64,000 nt of DNA, from the NCBI RefSeq assembly GCF_000027005.1, contig NC_012966.1, forward strand, positions 620,001-684,000, given 5' to 3'. The notes under the pieces are model-generated. The model saw only the letters and a list, made by a program, of their open reading frames with translations. It was not told where the DNA came from and did no database searches. The stretch is from Komagataella phaffii GS115. Taxonomy: Eukaryota; Ascomycota; Pichiomycetes; Pichiales; Pichiaceae. The position numbers and the translations under genes were made by a program. Of this stretch, positions 19,785 through 30,093 are shown piece by piece. Positions within the stretch are counted from its first letter, which is position 1. The number at the start of each line of letters is the position of its first letter.

Positions 19785-21467
19785 ATGTCAGACCAATTCG
19801 GCTCAAGCTATGTAGATCCTAGAGAGTACCATAGCGAAGGAGAAGAGTACGAAATTAACAGTGATCAAGGTAAGTTTCATTTACTTTAGGATAAAAATGT
19901 CAACACTAACATCCAAGACGATCTTAAATCCAACGAAATTGATGGAAATTATAACCAGAATGAGAGCAAAACTTCAGAAATGGTTGGATATTTTGATCAG
20001 CAACGAAAGATCTTAGAGCTGGAAAAAAAATTGAAAGAGAAGGAGAAAGAGAGAACCAAAATTGGAGTCTTTGCACAAAGAGTGGCCACCAGAGATGAAT
20101 TGAAGAGAGAGCAAGAACAGACATTGGAGAACGTAATGAAACAGAGAACTTACACATTTGATTCTGGAGAGTTGTCGATACAGAAGAGGGAAACGAATGA
20201 AAAGGAAAAGTTTACTGGTTTATACATCAACGTGAGATATTTAGATAAAGGGGCTGTAAACGCAATGATGGTGGATAAAAAGATACTTAGAATAGAGAAA
20301 CTACTGGCCAAAGTTTACCCTCCACTTTATCAGCCCCCATTGTACCCGAATTGGGTTGTTGTAGGTTTGATAATACGGAAAAACGAAACTAAATTGACTA
20401 TGAACAAGACTTCTAACTACAAGAAAATGACTATTTCCAACTTTAGCCAATCCGTAGATTTGATGTTATTTGGCAAAGCTTTGCAGAAATACTGGAAACT
20501 TCAAGTTGGTGCAGTCATAGCGGTTCTGAATCCGGGCATTTGGAAATATAACTTCAAGTCTGCGGACAACATTATGCATCAAGGTTTCAATTTGACGTTG
20601 AAAGATAATCACGACTCAATTCTGGAAATTGGTAAAAGTCGTGACTTGGGGTTTTGTAGTTCATTGAAGAGAGATGGAAATGTTTGCCAAACTCCTATTA
20701 ACATTCAAAAGAGTAAACATTGTACCTATCATACTGAGTTGGCAATGAAAAAGAGTACATCTAAAAGGCTAGAATTAAGCTCAGCATTCCGAATGCGATA
20801 TCCCGGAGAATCAAATGAGGAAACCAATGCTCATCAACATGTATATATGAAAAAGGGAGGGCGCCAATTGCAAGGGTTTCTCCAATCGGATCCATTATCT
20901 GAACGAGAACTGAATAAGAAAGAGTTGGCAGCTAGAAAGCAATTTTCAGACTCGTTATCTCAAAAAGCATTCATGGAGGAGAATTTCAAGAGGACTAATG
21001 TTAACAAAGCTGAATTGAAAAGTAAAAAGGAAAGGCAACTATTTAAAGAGTTAGAAATGAGAAGAAGTTTTGTTGAGAAGGGAGCTACGTTCTTTAAGGA
21101 TGAGGAGATTGAAACCAATGCAGAGAAGGCAGAAAAGATTAGGCTTTCAAAAGCTGCTTTTAGTTCCGGCGCCGTCAATAAAATCGGATTCAATCCTACG
21201 CAGAGGTTATTTTCGAAAAGTAACAATCTTGGAATCAAGGCCAAAGCTGCTACCAACTTGAAGGACTTTTTACATGAATCAGAAACCAAAGAAAAGCATT
21301 TGAATCTTTCCAAGCATGACATAAAGAAAAGAAGAAAGAAAGCTTTGGAAGTCGTTAGGCGGTTTCAAAAACCTAATGGAGCAGCTAACGTAGAGGCCGA
21401 CTCAGTTTGCGGGAAGATACCCACAGAGGTCACACTTCCGGATTCTGATTCTGACTCTGATTTTTGA
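19785..21467 (+). CDS. MCM10: Replication factor Mcm10, two exons
   Basis: Mcm10 activates the CMG helicase and binds Pol alpha and PCNA. The uninterrupted frame from 19980 misses the N-terminus. Joining 19785-19869 to 19918-21467 gives 544 residues and adds an acidic N-terminal stretch (EYHSEGEEYEINSDQ). An N-terminal coiled coil follows (QQRKILELEKKLKEKEKE). The OB-fold includes FTGLYINVRYL. The zinc element CSSLKRDGNVCQTP...KHCTYH has three Cys and one His. The region behind it is basic and helical, with KKRRKKALE, and the tail ends DSDSDSDF. The MluI box and replication role agree with G1/S expression. Confidence 0.92.
19870..19917 (+). other. Intron of MCM10 (48 nt)
   Basis: The 5' splice site is GTAAGT at 19870, a branch-point-like CACTAAC lies at 19904-19910, and the 3' site is AAG at 19915-19917. 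Splicing joins a codon split after its first base (G + AC, Asp29) and keeps the frame open into the long exon. The branch-to-acceptor distance is very short, as is common in compact yeast introns. Confidence 0.85.
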
Positions 21468-21666
21468 TAGTGCATATAATACCGTGTAGTATTAAAAAAT
21501 TTAGCCTTGATTGTCCAATCAACGCCGTCTGCCTTCGATTTCCTGATCTACTCGTCAATATACCAAACCATGTACCATGTAGAAGAAACGTGAGAAATCT
21601 TAAGTGAGATGAAAAAAACTAAGATACGAAAAAAAAACCAAATCCTTCCACTCATAAGTCAAGGTT

Positions 21667-21702
21667 ATGGAGATTGAAGAATGCTCCAACTCCATATCTT
21701 AA
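21667..21702 (+). other. Upstream ORF overlapping the start of the 21681 gene
   Basis: An ATG at 21667 opens an 11-codon frame (MEIEECSNSIS) that ends at 21702, overlapping the main ATG at 21681 in another frame. If the transcript begins upstream of 21667, ribosomes must skip this ATG to make the mitochondrial protein. Transcript starts are unknown. Confidence 0.4.
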
Positions 21703-24194
21703 CTCAGCTCCGAAGATTGTCCAGACTCAAATCTTATAGAATTGCCACTCGAGGACCATTTGTTCAAAGAAATTGCATTTACAGGCAGTTCCATCTCACA
21801 TCAACTTCATCTGCAAAATTTGATAGCAAGACGACAACATTCAAGGAAGAACCGACTTATGATCAGAAAGCTGATGATTTGTTGCTAGAATTGAACAACA
21901 TATATAAGGATAGGATCATTGGAACCAAATTGAAACGGAAGAGGCTAACTGAGAAGGTCCTGGATGTAGTAAGAAGCCTGCCGGATGGAGTGTTTAAACC
22001 AGTAACTATTCCATTCATGTCTAAAGTTATCAACTTTTTGGGTCCCTCTCAGTTTGATTACGAAGAATTAATATCAGTTTTACAGGCTGTAGTTTCTGGG
22101 TTGGACTCAACTAATGTCAGAACCTGCCAATACATTCCAATTTTTTGTAACGAATTGGTAAACTGGGAGAGTTTCAAAAAGGACCCACTTGTCAGGTTAC
22201 AAGTAGTTGAGATATTTATCAATTATATTACGCTATCAACCAACCGGACACTACTTCACAAGTACTTAGACTCCCTTGATTCAGTGGATAGTAATGATCT
22301 AGTGAGGATTACGTTGGAAGCGTTCAAGACACGAGCTCCAGACTCAAAGACCATGGTAAAATTGGCTGAACTGAGTGATTTCAAAGACAACTTGATTTTG
22401 AATGAGATATTGATAAAATTTTTAGAGGCTTGTGACTTGGAACTGGGAAAGAATACTCAACTTGAGGATAGCATCCTTGCATTCTTAGGTATTATTGACT
22501 CGAAGTGTAGAAATGACTTCTCTGCCTACGTCAATGTTCTTTATTTTTGCTCAAAAAATAATTTGAACTCTTTGGCTAAAACAACGTTAGGGAAAATTGA
22601 ATCAATGCCGAATAATAAAGTCATTTTTGAATCTTTATCACCGGAGGACACTAACGTTTTCATTCTAGTGGCTACCAGATATTCTTTCATACCTTTGGCC
22701 AAAAGGGCAATCGAGCTTCATAAGTTCAACGCTGGGGATTCAAATGACTGCATTACGACGTCAATTCAGACACTACTTCAAGGTGAGCCTATGGAAAGTC
22801 TAGTTGCTAAGTTGGAGCAACAAATTAAAAGTTTGGAGAATGACGAATCTGAAGAAGCTTATCATCTGCAGTCAGTTGAATCATACAACAAGATTTTGGA
22901 GGCAGTATTAAACTTGAATAAATCTGAGGAGTACATTGTAGAGTTAACAAATTGGTGGAAAACCGAGCACGGATTGGAACGTAACTCTGATAGTTTTGCC
23001 CTTTTAATTTCTAAATCTCTAGACCAAAATGACTACCATAAGGGTTTGAAATATTTTGAAGAAAGTCTGGACGAATATGTTCATTGGGGTGTTGATGAAG
23101 AAGGAATAAACATGACTCACCTCTACAGATTGTTATCAATGTATCTCATGGAATCTTCTGATGCCATTGGTGAAAAGTTCACGATTTTTCAAAAAGTGAA
23201 AAGTTTCGGCCATAGGCTGGACAAGGAGACACTAGCGGTTATGGCTAAGCTGATGCTAAACCAAGCTTACATTGGAGATCTTATCGAACTCTTAGAAAGA
23301 GAACTACCGCCTTTTGAAAATCCCAAGAGTGATCGCTATCAAGTTTTTCAATATTCCTCGTTGTACAACCTACTAATGGACTTTGTGTTGACCTACGAAA
23401 AAGATTCTGAGATAAATTGGTTGGTTTATGGACAGATACAAAAGTATTTCCACGTTCCACAGGAATCATATATTCCAGTAATGAAATTTTTCTGTGAGCA
23501 TGAGCGCCCTAATGCAGCTTATTTGATCTTTCATACCATGAGAAGCTTGCACAAGAAGAAAGGGCTGGATCCCCCAACGGAGGAAATCTACACATATTTA
23601 TTTTCAGAGTTTGGTAAGCAGTTATACGAAGAAGGCGTTTTCAAATTGCATTTGTTCTTGAAAATGGACCAAAAGGTGAACGTTGACATCAACATGTTGA
23701 ATTCAATTCTTGAAGGCTATGTCAATTTACAAGATATATTGAAAGCTCGTGACGTGTTCAACAACGCACTTTCTTTACCAAAAGAGAAAGGTATAAATGA
23801 AACTACCATCAACTTGATGCTGAAGACTAATACTTATATCTCTCTTCAGCACACAAAAAACTTTTGGAATAATTTATCCCAGATTGACTACACACCAACA
23901 GCTAGCAACTTAAAGCAGTATCTAATTGCTCATTGTTATCATGGCAAGTATTCTGAGGCTTTGGAAGTTTTGCAGACTTCAAGAAGCTATGGAGATTTCG
24001 AAATTGACTCAGGCTTGCTAGCCACTGTTTACAATTGGACATTGTCACCCAAGGCCCGCTTGCAGTTGAAAAAATGGGCCGAAAGTGAGTTTCCGCAATT
24101 ATGGAAGCAGGTCGAGTCTCGTAATTTGATCCAAGAAAACACGGAGTTACCCACATTGATTGATGTTCATAAGAATATAAGATCTATAGAGTGA
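21681..24194 (+). CDS. Mitochondrial helical-repeat (PPR-like) RNA factor
   Basis: This is an 837-residue protein with a strong mitochondrial presequence: the first 50 residues are rich in Arg, Leu and Ser with no acidic residue (LRRLSRLKSYRIATRG). The rest is helical and shows loosely PPR-like units near the C-terminus (INMLNSILEGYVNLQDILKARDVFNNAL and the next 35 residues). Such proteins in yeast process mitochondrial rRNA or mRNA or activate translation (Ccm1, Pet111, Pet309 types). I cannot tell which. Length is near that of Ccm1 (864) and Pet111 (800). It converges on the amino-acid transporter gene, with 45 bases between stops. Confidence 0.6.
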   Translation: MLQLHILTQLRRLSRLKSYRIATRGPFVQRNCIYRQFHLTSTSSAKFDSKTTTFKEEPTYDQKADDLLLELNNIYKDRIIGTKLKRKRLTEKVLDVVRSLPDGVFKPVTIPFMSKVINFLGPSQFDYEELISVLQAVVSGLDSTNVRTCQYIPIFCNELVNWESFKKDPLVRLQVVEIFINYITLSTNRTLLHKYLDSLDSVDSNDLVRITLEAFKTRAPDSKTMVKLAELSDFKDNLILNEILIKFLEACDLELGKNTQLEDSILAFLGIIDSKCRNDFSAYVNVLYFCSKNNLNSLAKTTLGKIESMPNNKVIFESLSPEDTNVFILVATRYSFIPLAKRAIELHKFNAGDSNDCITTSIQTLLQGEPMESLVAKLEQQIKSLENDESEEAYHLQSVESYNKILEAVLNLNKSEEYIVELTNWWKTEHGLERNSDSFALLISKSLDQNDYHKGLKYFEESLDEYVHWGVDEEGINMTHLYRLLSMYLMESSDAIGEKFTIFQKVKSFGHRLDKETLAVMAKLMLNQAYIGDLIELLERELPPFENPKSDRYQVFQYSSLYNLLMDFVLTYEKDSEINWLVYGQIQKYFHVPQESYIPVMKFFCEHERPNAAYLIFHTMRSLHKKKGLDPPTEEIYTYLFSEFGKQLYEEGVFKLHLFLKMDQKVNVDINMLNSILEGYVNLQDILKARDVFNNALSLPKEKGINETTINLMLKTNTYISLQHTKNFWNNLSQIDYTPTASNLKQYLIAHCYHGKYSEALEVLQTSRSYGDFEIDSGLLATVYNWTLSPKARLQLKKWAESEFPQLWKQVESRNLIQENTELPTLIDVHKNIRSIE

Positions 24195-24239
24195 GGAACT
24201 TTAACAGCAACATATGTACATACACTAAATAATAAAGAA

Positions 24240-25622
24240 TTAAGTTACGCAATGCCCAGCATCGCTCTTGTTATAAAAAGAGGTTACCAATGTTTGGATA
24301 GTCGATATAACCATGACAGATAGCCCAAAAGCCACACATAAATATGGCGCATACCAATTAAGGAGACCCTTTCTATTGGGAGACATCTTAGCATAACATA
24401 ATGGGGGCAGTATATATGCCATAATTGACGCAGAAGTTGCGCCTGTGAGTTCTAAAATTGCACCTAAATTACAAGTCAAAAGTGATACAAACATGGCAGA
24501 AAAGGAGAGCAGTGTTGTAATAATAAAGTGTGATTTCGTGGAAAGCTTCTCAGCATCACTGCCATTCATGACATCTTTGACAATATCTCTAACTACAAAA
24601 ATCTCCAAGGGAAATGTAGTCAGCATGTTGAACCCAAAACAGAATCGAGCTATATTGACGACCCAATCGTCTGCGGGAAAATTGTTCAGAATATTTCCTT
24701 TCGTTTTATCTTTGAATATAGCAAATCCAGCAATACCCATAATGGAACAGCATACCATGGCAATAGCGCAAGATATATGAGTTAATTGTGTAAACCTATC
24801 CAATGTAGCCTTTTTCATGGATCTGTAAATGAATGTGGTATTATGGTGGCATACTAGCGCAAAGGAAATGACACTTATTCCTTGAAACATACCGATATCA
24901 AAGAACCAATTTTTCAACGACATTGAACCTTTGAGTTCAGAACTGACAACTGGACCCCTTGCAAGGACAATGATGACAATAACGAGCATGGATACTAGTG
25001 CCAACCCAGAAGCTTTCGATAATTTTGAAATGTCTCTGTTAAGTGCAAGTGGGTAGCTTATGAAACATGTCGTTAATATAATAATAGAGTTTCTAGAAAG
25101 CAAAAAATCCAAGAATCGATTCGATTGAATGGCTGATTTGAAAACACTCCGTATAACATGAGGGATCGTGTCACCAATAATCACGCAAAACGCCATAGAC
25201 CCACCATAAGCAAATAAGCCTTGAGCCAGTAAAATAACGTATTTGCCTTTGTTCCCAAAACAATGATAGACGCTGCCTTGGTAAGAATGGGTTCCAGATA
25301 ATTTCGTGTTTATAATCACCAAGCGGATCGTCCAATCCACTAGAATTGTCAGCAAAACCATAATCAGGAGTGCACCCACCATCCCACAGTTTCTAAAAGC
25401 ATAAGGCTGACCTATTATACCAGCCCCCAGTATGCTGTTTGCCATGTTCATAAAGGCATTTCCCATATTGGATTTACCCTTTTGGGTCATGATTCCTTCC
25501 AATTCCAATTCTTCAGAATCGTCAATAGCTTCTTCTATTTCAAAGCTATCAGAAGGATCACCATGCGGTTGATCCAACTCAGAACTGACCTGAGGTAAGT
25601 TCTGATATTTGGACGTTGACAT
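24240..25622 (-). CDS. AVT2: Vacuolar amino-acid transporter, AAAP family (Avt2-like)
   Basis: This 460-residue transporter has an acidic cytosolic N-terminus of about 65 residues and roughly eleven transmembrane segments. The family start is clear: SNMGNAFMNMANSILGAGIIGQPYAFRNCG at about 54-83, the conserved first helix of SLC38-type carriers. Later segments include FQGISVISFALVCHHNTTFIYRSM, also typical. Best fit is yeast Avt2, whose role is presumed export or import at an internal membrane; substrate is unknown. Start is the ATG complementary to 25620-25622. The next gene upstream on the same strand ends 76 bases before it. Confidence 0.72.
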   Translation of the reverse strand: MSTSKYQNLPQVSSELDQPHGDPSDSFEIEEAIDDSEELELEGIMTQKGKSNMGNAFMNMANSILGAGIIGQPYAFRNCGMVGALLIMVLLTILVDWTIRLVIINTKLSGTHSYQGSVYHCFGNKGKYVILLAQGLFAYGGSMAFCVIIGDTIPHVIRSVFKSAIQSNRFLDFLLSRNSIIILTTCFISYPLALNRDISKLSKASGLALVSMLVIVIIVLARGPVVSSELKGSMSLKNWFFDIGMFQGISVISFALVCHHNTTFIYRSMKKATLDRFTQLTHISCAIAMVCCSIMGIAGFAIFKDKTKGNILNNFPADDWVVNIARFCFGFNMLTTFPLEIFVVRDIVKDVMNGSDAEKLSTKSHFIITTLLSFSAMFVSLLTCNLGAILELTGATSASIMAYILPPLCYAKMSPNRKGLLNWYAPYLCVAFGLSVMVISTIQTLVTSFYNKSDAGHCVT

Positions 25623-25698
25623 AACGATTTGTTTGCAAATGTTTTAGTGAAAAGCTGCTCGGCCAAATCGATCATTTTGGAAGGACCCTGTCAAGATG

Positions 25699-27036
25699 TT
25701 AAATGTCGCGAATGAATTCATTCAGTAAGGCTTCCAGCCCAGATGTATAAAGATCGTAAAAATATCCACACTCTGGGACTGCACCGATTAGAATATTCAC
25801 CTGTTCTGAAGTGGAGGCCATATCGTTTGTTATATATGGACCAGTAATGTTATTTGGTTGGGAGAAAATGATTTCATTAAGGTAGGGTTGAGCGGCAGTG
25901 TTTTTGTAGTCCTCTCGGAGTCCTAGATTAGAGATCTCCAGAGTACAAGTTCTTGGTTTGGAAGATTTCTGGAGTAGATAGTCCTTGGCGTTTACATAGT
26001 TGAGCATTCCAACTAACTGAGCACTTTCTTCCAGTTTAACTGGAGATAAATGGGATTGTATGTATCTGACGTAATTCCAATCGAATGATTCATGAGAGAC
26101 TAGTCTCGTGGATAACTTGAGTTCCACAGCAGAAACGAATAGTCCATAACTCTTAGCATTTCTTTTGTCTAATAAGGTTCTCAAATTCACTGGAATGCTA
26201 CAGTTTAAAGAGAGTTGAGTAAACTGAGAAAGCACTGAAAGGTTCAAATATAGCCAGAAACTCGTGAAGGAGACCGATTGCGCCTTCAGTAAGGACTTCA
26301 ACTTAATGAATTCTTGGGTATTTATTGTGATTAGATGCTTTAACGTCTTGAACTCGTTATCTTTTATGGGAGACTTGACACTGATATTCCAACTTGGATC
26401 ATCCGTTTGATACTGAGATTTCTCTGTGAATGGCATTTTGCCTAGTTTCCCAAACCAATTTGACAACCACTTGGGGCTGAATTCACTGAACAGACATCCG
26501 ATCAGGTATCTAGTTGAAGGTGTTGTGAATTTTGAGAGTTGCGACTCCTCCTCTAAGTCTTTGCCAATTGGTTGATTATTCAATAGACAGACCAATTCTT
26601 CGTGGAAAAAAGCAGCAGAATTCCCGTCTAGTAGCGTATGGTCACACTGTAATAATAACCATTGAGAATTGAGAACGACTAGTTTCCACAAGGGCTTGTT
26701 GATTGCAGTTACAAAGCAGTATCTATGAGCCATACCGATCTCCTCCACAATATCACTACCCGTTTTGAACTCCACAACATCATCAACGCTCCAATCCGAT
26801 ATTTCCTGCAAATATAGGTCGTTGGTGCCGTCTTCTTTGAACACATTCAGTCTCAGCTGTTTACGGCTTGCCACCAGTTTCTGAATTCCAAATAAAAGAA
26901 CCTCTTTATCAACGCATTCACTCAATTTTGAAGCCACAATGAAACAGGAGTATGTCTTCAGAACGTTTCTCTGATAGTTGTATTCTTCAATTGGCCTCAA
27001 AGTCCTCCTGCCCGCTTGACTCGTAGTACCTTCCAT
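25699..27036 (-). CDS. Alcohol O-acetyltransferase-like protein (AATase family)
   Basis: Members of this family use acetyl-CoA to acetylate alcohols (Atf1/Atf2) or steroids and belong to the BAHD-like acyltransferase fold. I use the ATG complementary to 27034-27036, which gives 445 residues; the frame runs further to a TTG, but that stretch has no ATG. The catalytic motif HTLLDG is at 133-138, matching HxxxDG. A structural region near 285-300 resembles the family's second conserved part (LNCSIPVNLRTLL). Atf enzymes are usually 480-530 residues, so this one is short. Its neighbour ARO10 in the same window makes fusel aldehydes, but the two are 17 kb apart. Substrate is unknown. Confidence 0.75.
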   Translation of the reverse strand: MEGTTSQAGRRTLRPIEEYNYQRNVLKTYSCFIVASKLSECVDKEVLLFGIQKLVASRKQLRLNVFKEDGTNDLYLQEISDWSVDDVVEFKTGSDIVEEIGMAHRYCFVTAINKPLWKLVVLNSQWLLLQCDHTLLDGNSAAFFHEELVCLLNNQPIGKDLEEESQLSKFTTPSTRYLIGCLFSEFSPKWLSNWFGKLGKMPFTEKSQYQTDDPSWNISVKSPIKDNEFKTLKHLITINTQEFIKLKSLLKAQSVSFTSFWLYLNLSVLSQFTQLSLNCSIPVNLRTLLDKRNAKSYGLFVSAVELKLSTRLVSHESFDWNYVRYIQSHLSPVKLEESAQLVGMLNYVNAKDYLLQKSSKPRTCTLEISNLGLREDYKNTAAQPYLNEIIFSQPNNITGPYITNDMASTSEQVNILIGAVPECGYFYDLYTSGLEALLNEFIRDI

Positions 27037-27130
27037 TGAAGTATTTCTAGGAAATGCCTGATTTCTCGAAATATTATGATAAACCAATACTTTCGTAATA
27101 CAAATAATACAATACAATACTACAAACTAC

Positions 27131-29668
27131 TTATTTGGGATCGACGATGAAATAGTTAGGATCGTCTTTATGAGCTTCATACTCAGCATCAGAGATGGTC
27201 TCAAGAGTGCTTACCTCTTCGTACTCACCATCGTCATTATCCTTAGCTATCGAGGAACTAGCTGGAACGACACCCGTGGCAGGTTCCTTCTTCTCGGGCT
27301 CTTTCTTGGATCCAAGAGAAGCCTTTCTCTTTATGCTTCCCAAGAATGACAACCGATTCTTTTTCTTGATGTCTTCATCTGCCTTGCTAGTGGTTGTGGG
27401 AACATCTTCTACCACCTCAGTGAATAGTGGTTTGGCATCTTTATTGAGAGTTTCGTCATCAATCTTGATTTCGGGTGAATTGCTAGCAAAAGACTCGTTT
27501 CTTTTAATGTCTGCAGTTTTCTTAGCCCCGTTGCCCACCTGTGCGGCATCAGATGCACCTTTAGAAGCAGTATTGGTCGAAGAAGAAACAACTTTGGAAG
27601 CACCAGAAGCAGCAGCACCAGCACCAGAAGCGGCGGCACCAGCGGCAGATCCAGCGGCTGCACCAGTTGCAGCACCTATAGCAGCACCAGTGGCAACTCC
27701 ACCAGCAAAGAAGGAACCTGTCGATGCTAGCTTCTTACTCAGTTTGCTTTTTTCCTTTTTCAGCTGTTTTACTCTTTGCAATTCAGCAACATCCTCCTTG
27801 AGTCGCTTTTCTTCCTCAGCTCTGTCTAGCTTCTCTTGAGCATACTGTTCTTCCTTCTGCTGGCGCTCTATTTCTTTTTCCTTTGCGAGTCTTTCCCTTT
27901 CTAGCTCGGCCTCCAACGTTTTACGTTCGTTTGCCTTTGCAACCTCACTTCTTATTCTGGCCTTCTCAGCCAACCATTCGGATTTCAAAGACTCGTTGTG
28001 TTTCCTCTTTACTTCTCTCGATGCTACAGCAGCACCAGTAAGAAATCCAATCTTGGAAGCGTGTTTCTCAATTGCACTACCCAAGGCGGAGACATGACTT
28101 TGAAGCTTTTCAAGTTTCTTCGTAGACTTTGTATGATCAACACTTAGAGCAGCAGCTTTAGCATCGCACTCTTTTTGGAACTGTTCAGATTCATCGACAG
28201 TTGCTTGCAGTTTTGCTTCCTCTGCAACCAATTCCTCTAGCTCAGCTCTCTTTGCGTTCAATGCTTCATTCTTGTCAAAGGCTTTTTCTTCAAGGTCGTC
28301 TGCGATGGCTTTTTCTTCCTCAACTTTGACTTTGAGCTCCTCAATTTTTGTCTTCTCGTCTTCCTGACCTGTTGTGGCATTCAGCAGCTTAGTTTCAAGA
28401 TCTTCTTTGTATTGCTTAGCATTTTCTTCTAGCTTGGTCTTATTAGTTTCATGTTCTTCAGCCAACTTTTCCTCTTCAGCCAAAGCTTTAGTACCCAAGT
28501 CGTCTATTTCTTTTCTAGTCTGAGTGGCAAATTCTTCTAGAAGTGTGGCATTTGAAAGAATGGTCGAGCTAAGAGCAGCAATGTCAGTGTCGAATCTGGC
28601 AACAATGATGTTGTTTTCTCTAGTCAACTGAGTTTGGTATTTTTCCAGGTTCTTTGATTGTTGCAGATCCTTTTGTTCGTGGTATTGCTGTTCAGTTTGT
28701 CTTTTCTTCAGCTCATCGGCTTTCAGGTTTAAATCAACTTGTTTGTCGATCTTTCCTAATAGAGGTTTGACTCGAGCCTGGGCGATACTGTAGATCTGAG
28801 CTTGGGTTAGCAACAATCCACCTCCCAAGTCAACGACTTGGTCAGGGTTCTCCACATCTTTCTTTTGCAATGAGCTTTCAGCAATCTCTTTGTTTTGCTT
28901 GTACCTGTTGAGCAATAGAGGTTTGTCTTTCAGGGTTTTCTCTGCATCATCTTCAGCGGGTGGCTGGAGTAAATCTGGTGTAATGACAACGGGTTCCTTG
29001 AGTAATTTCAACTCAGCCTCTTTCAATTTCGCTTGAGCTTCCTTAACAGCCTTGGCGCCTTCTTCTGTATCTTTGATGGCTTGCTGAGTTTGCTTGGTGA
29101 CCTTCTTGTCAGCAACATCTTTCTTTGCTTCCACATTGTCAACCTTGTCATCTTCTTTGGCTTCTTGACTCTCTGACACCTGCTCTTCTTGAGCCTCTGG
29201 TGCTTGCTCCTCTTCTTGTTCAGCTTGAGAGCCTTCATCTTGAGGAATGTCCCCAGACTGTGTATCCTTGTCCGCAACCTCTTCCTCAGCATCCTGAGGA
29301 AGAACATCTGTGGCCGGTTCAGGTTGCTCTTCCTGATTGTCTTCGGCAGTGCTGCCTTTGATTGAGATATCAGATGCATCGAGTACAGACTCTGACTCAA
29401 TTGGGTCCACTGTAGCGTTCGCATCATCATGGTCCAAGATTGTCTCCTCTTCGGCGTTGTCTACGTCCTCTGGTTTGACGTCGGCCACAATTTGTGGAGG
29501 ATAGGACTCCCTCTTTGGCGAGGCTGCCTTTGCATCAGTACGAAAAGGAGAAACCCATGACTTGGTCCCCTTTGTCTTCTCAACAAGATCACTTAGCCTG
29601 GTGTGCTGCTTAGGAGGATTCTTTGAGGCTTCCTGCTCTAGCTGAATTTGGGCAATTGGGGTGGTCAT
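27131..29668 (-). CDS. Eisosome-type coiled-coil protein (Eis1-like)
   Basis: This 845-residue protein is very acidic in the first 240 residues. It then has a segment VVDLGGGLLLTQAQIYSIAQARVKPLL (about 268-295) that resembles the conserved core of fungal Eis1, a protein of the eisosome beneath the plasma membrane. A long charged coiled coil follows (about 300-650). Next comes an odd Gly/Ala-only stretch (FFAGGVATGAAIGAATGAAAGS) of about 45 residues, then a Lys-rich segment with LSFLGSIKRKASLGSKK, and a tail ending EAHKDDPNYFIVDPK. The family call rests on the short core motif and length (yeast Eis1 is 843). It could instead be an uncharacterised fungal coiled-coil protein. Confidence 0.55.
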   Translation of the reverse strand: MTTPIAQIQLEQEASKNPPKQHTRLSDLVEKTKGTKSWVSPFRTDAKAASPKRESYPPQIVADVKPEDVDNAEEETILDHDDANATVDPIESESVLDASDISIKGSTAEDNQEEQPEPATDVLPQDAEEEVADKDTQSGDIPQDEGSQAEQEEEQAPEAQEEQVSESQEAKEDDKVDNVEAKKDVADKKVTKQTQQAIKDTEEGAKAVKEAQAKLKEAELKLLKEPVVITPDLLQPPAEDDAEKTLKDKPLLLNRYKQNKEIAESSLQKKDVENPDQVVDLGGGLLLTQAQIYSIAQARVKPLLGKIDKQVDLNLKADELKKRQTEQQYHEQKDLQQSKNLEKYQTQLTRENNIIVARFDTDIAALSSTILSNATLLEEFATQTRKEIDDLGTKALAEEEKLAEEHETNKTKLEENAKQYKEDLETKLLNATTGQEDEKTKIEELKVKVEEEKAIADDLEEKAFDKNEALNAKRAELEELVAEEAKLQATVDESEQFQKECDAKAAALSVDHTKSTKKLEKLQSHVSALGSAIEKHASKIGFLTGAAVASREVKRKHNESLKSEWLAEKARIRSEVAKANERKTLEAELERERLAKEKEIERQQKEEQYAQEKLDRAEEEKRLKEDVAELQRVKQLKKEKSKLSKKLASTGSFFAGGVATGAAIGAATGAAAGSAAGAAASGAGAAASGASKVVSSSTNTASKGASDAAQVGNGAKKTADIKRNESFASNSPEIKIDDETLNKDAKPLFTEVVEDVPTTTSKADEDIKKKNRLSFLGSIKRKASLGSKKEPEKKEPATGVVPASSSIAKDNDDGEYEEVSTLETISDAEYEAHKDDPNYFIVDPK

Positions 29669-30093
29669 GATAATCTGAACCAGTTAGTAAAACTGAAATA
29701 CATCCACGGAGGCCACAATCAAAGGGCTGGGCACTTACCACTTGGAATTCAAACCTTCAACTTTACCCTTCAATTTCAATGGTTGGGAAAATATGGAGCA
29801 ATGAAAGTCAACAATTTCTTAAGAGTGAGGTGTCTGACGTTAGTGAAAACACCCTACTTCCCAAAACGGCAATACCCCAATTGGGAAGGCGTGATGATGG
29901 TTGAAACTGACATCACAGAGGCCATCCTGCGATTACATAATGTTGATCTATTCGCGAGAGCCTCTCTCGACCTACTCCCCACAAACGATAAGATACGAAG
30001 ATACATAGGAAAAAAGTACTACGGACTCGCAAGTTGTTTTTGGCAAACAGTTTACGGCGATCATTTTTGAGTTGCCGTTATCTTTCACCACGC
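29669..30093. promoter_or_regulatory. Divergent promoter between the Eis1-like gene and EGH1
   Basis: This 425-bp region lies between two start codons on opposite strands. An open frame of 140 codons crosses it but starts with TTG, overlaps both neighbours and shows no domain, so I treat the stretch as promoter. I see no clear TATA box or other defined element. Confidence 0.5.

Noticed and set aside
27195..27839. 214-codon open frame opposite the Eis1-like gene
   Set aside because: It mirrors the Ala-rich and Lys-rich coding sequence; composition, not a protein family, explains it.
29648..30070. Open frame of 140 codons on the + strand between the Eis1-like gene and EGH1
   Set aside because: It starts with TTG, overlaps both neighbours, shows no domain and lies in a divergent promoter.
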